Below, in pieces: positions 1-6,439 of a stretch of 6,799 bases of DNA. How positions within the stretch are numbered: the first letter of the stretch is position 1; each line of letters starts with the position of its first letter. This stretch comes from Anaerolineae bacterium (lineage in GTDB: Bacteria; Chloroflexota; Anaerolineae; Aggregatilineales; Aggregatilineaceae). The stretch lies in NCBI GenBank assembly GCA_018056405.1, contig JAGPFT010000159.1, forward strand, positions 1-6,799, in the 5' to 3' direction. The position numbers were made by a program, and so were the translations under genes. The notes beneath the pieces were generated by a model, which ran no database searches, was not told where the DNA came from, and saw only the letters and a list, made by a program, of their open reading frames with translations.

Positions 1-839
1 ACCTGTACGGCGTCCTCGCTGCGCGGCTGGCGGGCGTCCCGCGCGTGGTCAGCTCCCGCCACAACGATGATCGCTTTCGCACGCGCCCGCCGGTGCGCCT
101 GCTCAACCGCGCGCTATGGCGCGGCATTGACGCGGGGATCGCTATCTCCGGCGCGATCCGGGCCTTCTCGCTGCGCGTCGAGGGTGCGCCCGCCGAGCGC
201 CTGCACACCGTCCCCTACGGGCTGGACCCGGCGACCATTCCGGCGCGGCCCGACGCTCGCGCTGCCCTGCGCGCCGCCCTCGGCCTGCCCGCTGACGCGC
301 TGCTCGTTGGCTCAGTCTGCCGCCTCGTCGAGCAGAAAGGGTTGCTCTACGGGCTGCGCGGGTTCGCCACAGTCGCCGGGGAGATTCCAGGGGCGCACTA
401 TGTGATTGCCGGCGACGGGCCGCTGCGCCCCGCCCTCGAAGCGGAGGCGCAGGCGTTGAGCGTGAGCGAGCGTGTGCACTTCCTGGGCTGGCGCGACGAC
501 GCGCACGCCGTCTTCGCCGCGCTGGACGTGTTCCTGGCCCCGTCGCTGTGGGAGGGATTCGGGCTGGTCTTCCTCGAAGCGATGGCCTACCGCCTGCCGG
601 TGATCAGCACGAGCGTCAGCGCCATCCCGGAGATCGTCGCCGACGGCGAGACGGGCTGGCTGGTGCCCCCGCGCGACACCGATGCCCTGGCGGGCGCGCT
701 GCGCGCCGCGCTGACTGATCCGGCGGCACGCCAGGCGCGCGGCGCGAACGGACGCGCTCGCCTGGAAGCAGAGTTCACCGTCGAAGCGATGGTCGAGCGC
801 ACGCTGGCCGTCTACCGGAACGTGGAGGCGCGACGCTGA
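1..839 (+). CDS. GT4-family glycosyltransferase, 5'-truncated by window edge
   Basis: This is the C-terminal 278 residues of a GT-B fold, retaining glycosyltransferase of family GT4. Its likely role is to transfer a sugar from a nucleotide-sugar donor to a glycan or lipid-linked acceptor on the cytoplasmic face of the membrane. The reading frame is open from base 3, and the in-frame GTG at 45 is internal: the preceding residues (LYGVLAARLAGVPRVVSS) are typical of the end of the GT4 N-terminal domain. Counting from base 3, the C-terminal Rossmann domain shows a G-S-V-C-R-L...E-Q-K-G loop (about 103-113), AGDGP (136-140) and the E-x7-E signature in WEGFGLVFLEA (Glu184 and Glu192), which positions the donor nucleotide-sugar. 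About 100 N-terminal residues should lie upstream, since family members are usually 370-400 aa. The stop codon shares one base with the start of the AsnB-type gene, so the two are probably coupled. Donor and acceptor cannot be read from the sequence. Confidence 0.93.
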   Translation, partial: LYGVLAARLAGVPRVVSSRHNDDRFRTRPPVRLLNRALWRGIDAGIAISGAIRAFSLRVEGAPAERLHTVPYGLDPATIPARPDARAALRAALGLPADALLVGSVCRLVEQKGLLYGLRGFATVAGEIPGAHYVIAGDGPLRPALEAEAQALSVSERVHFLGWRDDAHAVFAALDVFLAPSLWEGFGLVFLEAMAYRLPVISTSVSAIPEIVADGETGWLVPPRDTDALAGALRAALTDPAARQARGANGRARLEAEFTVEAMVERTLAVYRNVEARR

Positions 840-2734
840 TGTGCGGCTTGTGCGGCATCCTCACCCTGGACGGTGCGCCCGTCCCGCGCGATGTCCTGGC
901 CGCCATGAACGCGACGCTGGTGCATCGCGGCCCGGATCAGGGGGCGGAGGTCATCAGCGGCCCGTGCGGGCTGGCCAACCGGCGGCTGGCCGTGCTCGAT
1001 CTCTCGCCGGAGGCCGCGCTGCCCATGCGCAGCGCCGACGGCGCGATCACCCTGGCCTACAACGGCGAAATCTACAACTACCCTGACCTGCGCCGGACGC
1101 TCGAAGCGGCGGGTGTGAGCCTGCGCACCCATTCGGATGCCGAAGCGGTGATCGCCCTCTACCAGCGGCACGGGCTGGACTTCGTGGAACATCTGCGCGG
1201 CATGTTCGCCCTGGCCCTGTGGGACGCGCCGCGCCAGCAGCTTGTGCTGGCCCGCGACCGCCTGGGCAAGAAGCCGCTCTTCTACACCCAGGATGGCGCG
1301 CGGCTCGTCTTCGCCTCGGAGATCAAGGCGCTGCTGCGCCATCCAGACGTGCCGCGCCGCCCGGCCCGCGACCTGACCGCGCTGCTGCTGGCCTACGGCT
1401 ACGTGCCCGCCCCGCAGACGTTCTTCGAGGGGATCGTCGCCCTGCCGCCCGGCCATCTGCTCGTCTGCCGGGCCGGACAGATTACGGCGCGCGCCTATTG
1501 GACGCCGCCGCAGGCAGCCCCCGCCGATCCGCGCGCCCGCGCCGAAGACTACCTGGAGGCGCTGCGGGCGACGCTCGATGAAGCGGTGCGCCTGCGCCTG
1601 CTCAGCGACGTGCCGCTCGGCGCGTTCCTCAGCGGCGGCCTGGACAGCAGCCTGATCGTCGCGCTGATGGCCCGCCACATGACGGAGCGGGTCAAGACCT
1701 TCGCCATTGGCTTCGCCGGCGAGCCATCCTTCGACGAGACGGCGCACGCCCGCCGCGTCGCTGAGTTATTGGGCACCGACCATCACGAGTTCATCGTTGA
1801 GCCGGACGCCATCAGCCTGCTGCCCTTTCTGGTCTGGCACCACGACCAGCCCTTCGCCGATTCGTCGGCCATCCCCACCTACCTGGTCAGCCAGCACACC
1901 CGCGCCCACGTCACTGTCGCCCTGAGCGGGGACGGCGGCGACGAGCTGTTCGCCGGCTACGAGCGCTTCCACGCGGCGGGGTTGGCGGCGCGCTACCGGC
2001 GGTTGCCTGCCGTCACCCGCACAGCGCTAGGCCGGGCGATTCGTGCCCTGCCCGAAGCGACCTCCTACCGGGGCTTCGCCCAGCGCGCGCGGCGCTTCGT
2101 CCAGGGGGCGGAGCAGGAGCCGCGCGCCGCCTACTTCGACTGGATGCGCGTCTTCGACGACGCGCAGATCGCCGCCCTGCTGATTGATCCGCCTGCCGCC
2201 AGCCCGACAGCGCACTTTGTGACGCACTTCCGCCCGGACGACCCGCGCGACTTCACCGCCCAACTGCTCGACGTGAACCTGCGCACCTACCTGCCGGACG
2301 ATCTGCTGGTCAAGGCCGACCGTTCCAGCATGGCCGCCTCATTGGAAGCGCGCTCGCCGTTCCTGGATCAGGAGTTACTGGCGCTGGCGGCGCGCGTCCC
2401 GTCCAACCTCAAGCTGCGCGGCGGCGTCACCAAAGCAATCCTCAAACAGCTTGCCGCCGGACTCCTGCCGCCGGAGATCATCAACCGCCCCAAGCACGGC
2501 TTCGGCGTGCCGGTCGGTCGCTGGTTCCGCGAAGACCTGCGCCAGTACGCCCGCGACATCCTGCTCGATCCGCAGACTCTCTCGCGGGGCTACTTCCGCG
2601 ACTCCGCCGTGCGCGCCCTGCTCGACGAGCACAGCAGCGGGCGGCGCAATCACGGGGCGCGCTTGTGGACGCTGCTCACCTTCGAGTGGTGGCACCGCCT
2701 CTTCATTGACCCGCCAGAGCCGCGCGCGCCATGA
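839..2734 (+). CDS. asnB: Asparagine synthetase (glutamine-hydrolysing), AsnB type
   Basis: This complete 631-residue class II amidotransferase is close in length to the long bacterial AsnB type (about 630 aa). The family reaction is Asp + Gln + ATP to Asn + Glu + AMP + PPi in the cytosol. The N-terminal Ntn glutaminase domain (about 2-210) begins Met-Cys-Gly, so removal of Met exposes the catalytic Cys. It also has HRGPD (29-33), RRL (48-50), YNGEIYN (74-80) and the SDAE segment (99-102) that binds glutamine. The C-terminal ATP-pyrophosphatase domain has the PP-loop SGGLDSS (265-271) and SGDGGDELFAGY (363-374), followed by the conserved KADRSSMAASLEARSPFLD stretch and a KHGFGVPVGRWFR segment. 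All visible catalytic residues are present. The start is fixed by the Cys2 requirement, with a GGAGG-type site at 823-828. The gene sits between two glycosyltransferases. Homologues in polysaccharide loci are often suspected of amidating sugar acids or other glycan precursors, so the true acceptor may not be aspartate. That alternative is inference. Confidence 0.95.
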   Translation: MCGLCGILTLDGAPVPRDVLAAMNATLVHRGPDQGAEVISGPCGLANRRLAVLDLSPEAALPMRSADGAITLAYNGEIYNYPDLRRTLEAAGVSLRTHSDAEAVIALYQRHGLDFVEHLRGMFALALWDAPRQQLVLARDRLGKKPLFYTQDGARLVFASEIKALLRHPDVPRRPARDLTALLLAYGYVPAPQTFFEGIVALPPGHLLVCRAGQITARAYWTPPQAAPADPRARAEDYLEALRATLDEAVRLRLLSDVPLGAFLSGGLDSSLIVALMARHMTERVKTFAIGFAGEPSFDETAHARRVAELLGTDHHEFIVEPDAISLLPFLVWHHDQPFADSSAIPTYLVSQHTRAHVTVALSGDGGDELFAGYERFHAAGLAARYRRLPAVTRTALGRAIRALPEATSYRGFAQRARRFVQGAEQEPRAAYFDWMRVFDDAQIAALLIDPPAASPTAHFVTHFRPDDPRDFTAQLLDVNLRTYLPDDLLVKADRSSMAASLEARSPFLDQELLALAARVPSNLKLRGGVTKAILKQLAAGLLPPEIINRPKHGFGVPVGRWFREDLRQYARDILLDPQTLSRGYFRDSAVRALLDEHSSGRRNHGARLWTLLTFEWWHRLFIDPPEPRAP

Positions 2735-3912
2735 ACACTCAGCGCCCTATCCGCGTCATGCGCATCATCGCCCGGCTGAACGTGGGCGGCCCGGCCATTC
2801 ACGTCACGCTACTGGCGGCGCACCTGCGCCCGCCGCAGTTCGAGAGCACGCTCGTCTGCGGGCAGGTCGGCCCGCACGAGGGCGACATGGCCTACCTGGC
2901 CGAGGCGCACGGCGTCACGCCGGTAGTCGTGGCCGAGCTTGGCCGCGAGCTATCGCCGCTGCGCGACCTGGTGACGTTGCTCAAGCTGTGGCGGTTGATG
3001 CGCCGGCTGCGCCCGGACGTAGTGCACACGCACACGGCCAAAGCCGGCTTCGTTGGGCGCTGGGCGGCCTGGCTGGCGCGCGTGCCGGTGCGCGTGCACA
3101 CCTTTCACGGGCATGTCCTGCACGGCTATTTCGGGCCGCGCAAGACGGCGCTCTTCCGCTGGCTGGAGCGGCGGACCGCTCGCCTGACCGACCGCCTGAT
3201 CACGATCAGCCCCGCCCTGCGCGACGAGCTGGCGCAGACCTACCGCATCGCCCCCGCCGCCAAGTTCGCCGTCGTCCCGCTCGGCCTCGATCTGGAACCC
3301 TACGTCAGCGCGCCCCGCCACATAGGGTCCTTCCGCACCGAGTGGGGCATTCCGCCGGACGTGCCGCTGGTGGGCATCGTCGGGCGGCTGGTACCCATCA
3401 AGAACCACGCGCTCTTCCTGCAAGCGGCCCGCCGAGTCCGCGAGCAGGTACCCGGCGCGCGCTTCGCCATCGTCGGCGACGGAGAACAGCGCGCGGCGCT
3501 GGAAGCGCAGGCGGACGCGCCCGGTCTGGCCGGCGCGGTGACGTTCACCGGCTTTCTGCGCGATCTGCGCCCCGTCTACAGCGACCTCGACTTGCTGGTG
3601 ATCGCGTCCGATAATGAGGGCACGCCGGTCTCGATCATCGAGGCGCTGGCGGCGGGTGTGCCGGTCGTCTCGACGGCGGTCGGCGGCGTGCCCGACTTGC
3701 TGGAAGGCGGGCGTTATGGCGCGCTTGTGCCCCCCGGCGACGCCGATGCTCTGGCCGGAGCCATGATCACCGCGCTCGGCGCACCGCAGGCAGATCGCCA
3801 GGACATCCGCCGCGCCATTGGCGAGGCGTATGGCATCGAGCGGCTGGCCGCCGACCTCGGCGCGCTGTACCAGGCGCTGCTGGCGGAGAAGCGCGGGAGG
3901 TCAGCGCGGTGA
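2731..3912 (+). CDS. GT4-family glycosyltransferase
   Basis: This complete 393-residue GT-B glycosyltransferase resembles the CapM/EpsD-like branch of GT4 that builds exopolysaccharide and capsule repeat units. It probably acts at the cytoplasmic face of the membrane on a lipid-linked acceptor. The N-terminal domain has the glycine-rich loop in IIARLNVGGPAIHV (about 12-25), then DVVHTHTAKAGFVGR (96-110) and HTFHGHVLHGYF (123-134). The C-terminal domain has GIVGRLVPIKNH (215-226), IVGDGEQR (247-254) and the E-x7-E donor-site signature, Glu296 and Glu304 in EGTPVSIIE, followed by an AAGVPVVSTAVGGVPDLL segment typical of the family. There is no signal peptide or membrane span. The ATG overlaps the upstream stop in an ATGA arrangement, and I see no good Shine-Dalgarno sequence before it, so translation probably depends on coupling to the AsnB-type gene. 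It differs clearly from the truncated GT4 at the window start, so the two probably add different residues. Sugar specificity is unknown. Confidence 0.94.
   Translation: MNTQRPIRVMRIIARLNVGGPAIHVTLLAAHLRPPQFESTLVCGQVGPHEGDMAYLAEAHGVTPVVVAELGRELSPLRDLVTLLKLWRLMRRLRPDVVHTHTAKAGFVGRWAAWLARVPVRVHTFHGHVLHGYFGPRKTALFRWLERRTARLTDRLITISPALRDELAQTYRIAPAAKFAVVPLGLDLEPYVSAPRHIGSFRTEWGIPPDVPLVGIVGRLVPIKNHALFLQAARRVREQVPGARFAIVGDGEQRAALEAQADAPGLAGAVTFTGFLRDLRPVYSDLDLLVIASDNEGTPVSIIEALAAGVPVVSTAVGGVPDLLEGGRYGALVPPGDADALAGAMITALGAPQADRQDIRRAIGEAYGIERLAADLGALYQALLAEKRGRSAR
3895..3900 (+). promoter_or_regulatory. Ribosome binding site for the membrane glycosyltransferase
   Basis: GGGAGG lies inside the end of the GT4 gene. 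It leaves 8 bases to a GTG at 3909 and 11 bases to an ATG at 3912, which are adjacent codons in the same frame. Spacing favours GTG and codon preference favours ATG; the proteins differ by one residue. Confidence 0.6.
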
Positions 3913-6320
3913 TGGCGGGCAACGGCGGCGCACGGCGGCGCGAAGCCGCGCTGGGGATCAGCCTGGTCGTCCTGCTGATCGCCGTGTATTTCGTCACCTA
4001 CAGCGGCTATGCCATCAGCCGTGATGAGTGGTTCCTTTTCGACGCGACTGAAAGCCTCGCCCGGCGCGGCACGCTGGCTCAGAACTATCAGTTCGACGCC
4101 TACCCGCCGCTGGCGCTGGCTGAGGCGCAACCCCCGCCGGTAGACGCCGAGCCGCTGCAACCGGCGCTGGCCGCGCCCCTGTTTCTGATCGCCCAGGCGT
4201 TGCCCGGCATTGGGCTGGCGCACACCGTGTGGTTGTTCAACGTGCTGGTCACGGCGCTGACGGCTGGCGTCTTGTACGCCTACGGCCTGGCTCTCGGCTA
4301 CCGGGCGCGCGCGGCGGCGCTGACGGCGGCTGCCTTCGGCCTGGGGACCATCGCCTGGCCGTACAGCCGCACCTTCTTCCGCGAGCCGCTCTTCACCCTG
4401 CTCGGCCTGCTGAGCGCCTACCTGGTGCTGCGCACCCGCCAGCGACTCGTGGCCGGTCGCCCGGCGCTGGGCGTGGCCGCGCTCAGCGCCCTGGTGATCG
4501 GGGCAATGCTGCTGGCTAAGGAAGCTGCGCTGCTGCTGCTGCCGGCAGTGCTCATCGAGGCGCTGCCCGCGCGCCTGGGCCGTCAGCAAGTGGCCCGGCG
4601 TTGGGCCGGGGCGCTGGCCGTGATCGTGCTGGTCAGCGGGCTGCTGGCACTCGTAGCCCTCAACGCGGACATGCTGTTCGGCCTGTCCAACCGCTATGCG
4701 TTCGTGGCACGGGCGCAGCAGGCGCGCGACAACCTGGCAGAGGTGTCTGAGGGCGTGCGCGGCTATCTCTTCAGCCCGGCGCGCAGCCTGTGGCTGTTCT
4801 CCCCGGCGCTGGTTCCCGGCCTGGCCGGCGCGGTCATGCTGATCCGCGCGCGGCGCTGGCGGCAGGTTGCCGTGCCGCTGCTGGCACTGGTCATTTTCGT
4901 GGGGGGCTACGCGGCGGTGCGCGGCCCCGACCAGTGGTACGGCGGGCGCGGCTGGGGGCCGCGCTACATGGTGCCGCTGACGCCGTTTCTGGCGCTGTGG
5001 CTGCTGCCCGTGTTCGCCCATGTGCTGGCGTCGCGCGCAGCACGCTGGGCACGGCTGAGCATCGTGCTGTTCTTCCTGGCAGGGATCGCCGTGCAACTGC
5101 TCGGCAGCCTGGTGCCCCTTGACGCCTACTACGAGTTGCTCGCCGAACAGAACCCGCCGATCATCCCCTGGGAAGAAGGAGCCTGGTCGCTGCGCTGGTC
5201 GCCGCTCTATGTCTCGGCGACGCTGCTCGATGACGTGACGTTCGACGTGGCCTGGCAACATGCCATCGGCGACGCCTGGCTGCTGCCGGCGTTCAGCGCG
5301 GCTCTGGCAGGTGCGGCCCTGGGCTGGGCGTGGCACTGGCTGCGTCGCCCCACTGCCTCGTGCCGCCGCCTGGGGCTGACCGTCGTGTCGCTCGGACTGG
5401 GCGCGACTCTGGCATTGGGCGGAGGATTGGCCGCCATTCGCCTCGATCCGCGCTATTCCGGCGAGTATCCCCCGGCGCGCGATCTGCTGGCCGCGCTGGA
5501 CGGGCAGATTCGATCCGACGATGTGATCGTCCTCGACAACGACCGCTACACACCGTTCTTCATGAACTACTACAAGCGCACGGCACCCGTTGTCTACACC
5601 CTGCCCCACGCGCCCGGCGAGCGTTCCAGCCCGGAACAGGCGCCCGAGATCGTCTCGGCCAATCCCGACGAATTGATCCACCTCTCGTCGGCGCTGGTCG
5701 TCGGCGACCTGGCGCGGCGACATGAGCGGTTATGGCTGGTGCTGGAAAGCAGCCGCTTCGTGCCCTGGTCGGTGCGCCCCGTCGAGCAATACCTGGCGCG
5801 GCACTACTTCCCGATCCGCGAAGTCGCGCCGAGCGACCTGGCCCGCGCCGTGCTATTCGACCTGACGCCCGCTCCACCGCCTACCGCCTCCGCCTGGCCG
5901 GATACGCCGGTCGGCGCAACGTTCGGCGACGCGCTGCGTCTGGTCGGGGCTGACCTGCTGGGAGGCGGTGAGGCGCGCGCCGGCGAGACACTGGCTGTGT
6001 CGCTGCTGTGGGAAGCTCTGGCCCCCATTGAGCGCGACTACACGGTGGCGGTGCTCCTCATGTCCGCGCAAGGCGAGCTAATCGCCCAGCGCGATTCACT
6101 GCCGGTCAACGGCTTCGCGCCGATGTCCGGCTGGTCGCCGGGCGCGCTCATCCGCGACAATCACGGCCTGGAGCTTCCTGCCGGCCTGCTGCCCGGCGAA
6201 TATGAGCTATGGGTCGTCGTGTATTGGTGGCAGACTCCCGGCGAGCGCCTGCCTGTGACGAGCAGCGCTGGTCTTTCGCTGGGCGACCACGCGCCAATTG
6301 CCACGCTCACCGTGCGTTGA
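3909..6320 (+). CDS. Polytopic GT-C glycosyltransferase (PMT/ArnT-like) with C-terminal beta-rich domain
   Basis: This complete 803-residue membrane protein looks like a polyprenyl-phosphate-sugar-dependent glycosyltransferase of the GT-C (PMT_2/GT39/GT83-like) type. About 11-13 hydrophobic helices are visible between residues 14 and 509, for example 14-34, 106-128, 160-175, 184-215, 231-252, 320-337, 356-373, 382-400, 455-476 and 487-509. The first extracytoplasmic loop carries an acidic pair, Asp39-Glu40 (SRDEWFLFD), where GT-C enzymes keep their catalytic acidic residue. A second motif is FFREPLF (156-162), and a third is WYGGRGWGPRYMVPLTPF (343-360), common in this group. Residues about 510-803 are soluble and probably outside the membrane. 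They comprise an alpha/beta part (about 515-650), a proline-rich linker (654-665) and a beta-sandwich-like domain (about 667-803) with features such as LRLVGADLL, WEALAPIERDYTVAVLL and LPGEYELWVVVYWW. The gene begins in GTGA overlap with the GT4 stop, or one codon later at ATG 3912, and is the last gene of the operon. The family call is solid; sugar and acceptor are unknown. Confidence 0.85.
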   Translation: MMAGNGGARRREAALGISLVVLLIAVYFVTYSGYAISRDEWFLFDATESLARRGTLAQNYQFDAYPPLALAEAQPPPVDAEPLQPALAAPLFLIAQALPGIGLAHTVWLFNVLVTALTAGVLYAYGLALGYRARAAALTAAAFGLGTIAWPYSRTFFREPLFTLLGLLSAYLVLRTRQRLVAGRPALGVAALSALVIGAMLLAKEAALLLLPAVLIEALPARLGRQQVARRWAGALAVIVLVSGLLALVALNADMLFGLSNRYAFVARAQQARDNLAEVSEGVRGYLFSPARSLWLFSPALVPGLAGAVMLIRARRWRQVAVPLLALVIFVGGYAAVRGPDQWYGGRGWGPRYMVPLTPFLALWLLPVFAHVLASRAARWARLSIVLFFLAGIAVQLLGSLVPLDAYYELLAEQNPPIIPWEEGAWSLRWSPLYVSATLLDDVTFDVAWQHAIGDAWLLPAFSAALAGAALGWAWHWLRRPTASCRRLGLTVVSLGLGATLALGGGLAAIRLDPRYSGEYPPARDLLAALDGQIRSDDVIVLDNDRYTPFFMNYYKRTAPVVYTLPHAPGERSSPEQAPEIVSANPDELIHLSSALVVGDLARRHERLWLVLESSRFVPWSVRPVEQYLARHYFPIREVAPSDLARAVLFDLTPAPPPTASAWPDTPVGATFGDALRLVGADLLGGGEARAGETLAVSLLWEALAPIERDYTVAVLLMSAQGELIAQRDSLPVNGFAPMSGWSPGALIRDNHGLELPAGLLPGEYELWVVVYWWQTPGERLPVTSSAGLSLGDHAPIATLTVR

Positions 6321-6349
6321 TCGGGAACCGGACGCCAACCAACGATCAT

Positions 6350-6378
6350 TTGCGAAGTGCAGGCGAAGTGACTATAAA
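6350..6378 (+). promoter_or_regulatory. Sigma70-like promoter
   Basis: The -35 element TTGCGA (6350-6355, 4 of 6 to TTGACA) and -10 element TATAAA (6373-6378, 5 of 6 to TATAAT) are separated by exactly 17 bases. They lie in the one low-GC stretch of the window, between the glycan operon and the TPR gene. Transcription would begin near 6385, giving a leader of about 55 bases before the ATG at 6440. Consensus fit and position support it; no experimental evidence is available. Confidence 0.6.
6352..6370 (+). repeat. Direct repeat GCGAAGTG, 11-bp period, within the promoter
   Basis: Two exact copies of GCGAAGTG occur at 6352-6359 and 6363-6370. The first overlaps the -35 element and both lie in the promoter spacer region. 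The core GAAGTG recurs a third time at 6398-6403, which is 33 bases (three times 11) after the second copy. This suggests a protein binding on one face of the helix, but a chance or duplication origin cannot be excluded. Confidence 0.5.
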
Positions 6379-6380
6379 CA

Positions 6381-6400
6381 TGTCAGGAAATTGTCAGGAA
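6381..6400 (+). repeat. Direct repeat TGTCAGGAA, 11-bp period, possible response-regulator operator
   Basis: Two exact copies of the 9-mer TGTCAGGAA lie at 6381-6389 and 6392-6400, one helical turn apart and immediately after the predicted -10 element. The TGTCA-N6-TGTCA layout matches that of PhoB-type boxes (CTGTCAT repeats, 11-bp spacing) used by OmpR/PhoB-family response regulators. Its place over the expected transcription start would suit repression, or activation of a promoter further downstream. The repeat is seen directly; the regulator is inferred. Confidence 0.5.
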
Positions 6401-6422
6401 GTGTAGGGGTTCCACGACATTC

Positions 6423-6430
6423 GAGGGGAG
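6423..6430 (+). promoter_or_regulatory. Ribosome binding site for the TPR gene
   Basis: GAGGGGAG is a strong purine-rich Shine-Dalgarno sequence that ends 9 bases before the ATG at 6440. It decides this start over the later in-frame ATG codons at 6494, 6500 and 6506. Confidence 0.7.
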
Positions 6431-6439
6431 TGAACACGG

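Noticed and set aside
318..320. Cys in the G-x-V-x-R-L loop of the truncated GT4, where Gly is often found
   Set aside because: This position also holds Ala and other small residues in GT4 enzymes, so Cys is not evidence of lost activity.
812..1747. A 311-codon minus-strand frame opposite the AsnB-type gene
   Set aside because: It is an Arg/Gln/Ala/Gly-rich antisense shadow without domain signatures, opposite a fully conserved glutaminase domain.
2451..3614. A 387-codon plus-strand frame overlapping the end of the AsnB-type gene and most of the second GT4
   Set aside because: It is an out-of-frame Ala/Arg/Gly/Pro-rich shadow; the overlapped genes carry complete conserved motifs in their own frames.
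3714..5723. A 669-codon open frame on the minus strand opposite the second GT4 and the membrane glycosyltransferase
   Set aside because: Its product is very rich in Gln, Arg, His and Ala, lacks any recognisable domain, and lies antisense to genes with clear family motifs. Long antisense frames are expected in DNA of this GC content.
6318..6348. Inverted repeat TGATCG/CGATCA after the membrane glycosyltransferase as a terminator
   Set aside because: The stem is only 6 bp with a 19-base loop and there is no proper T-run, so it does not qualify as an intrinsic terminator.
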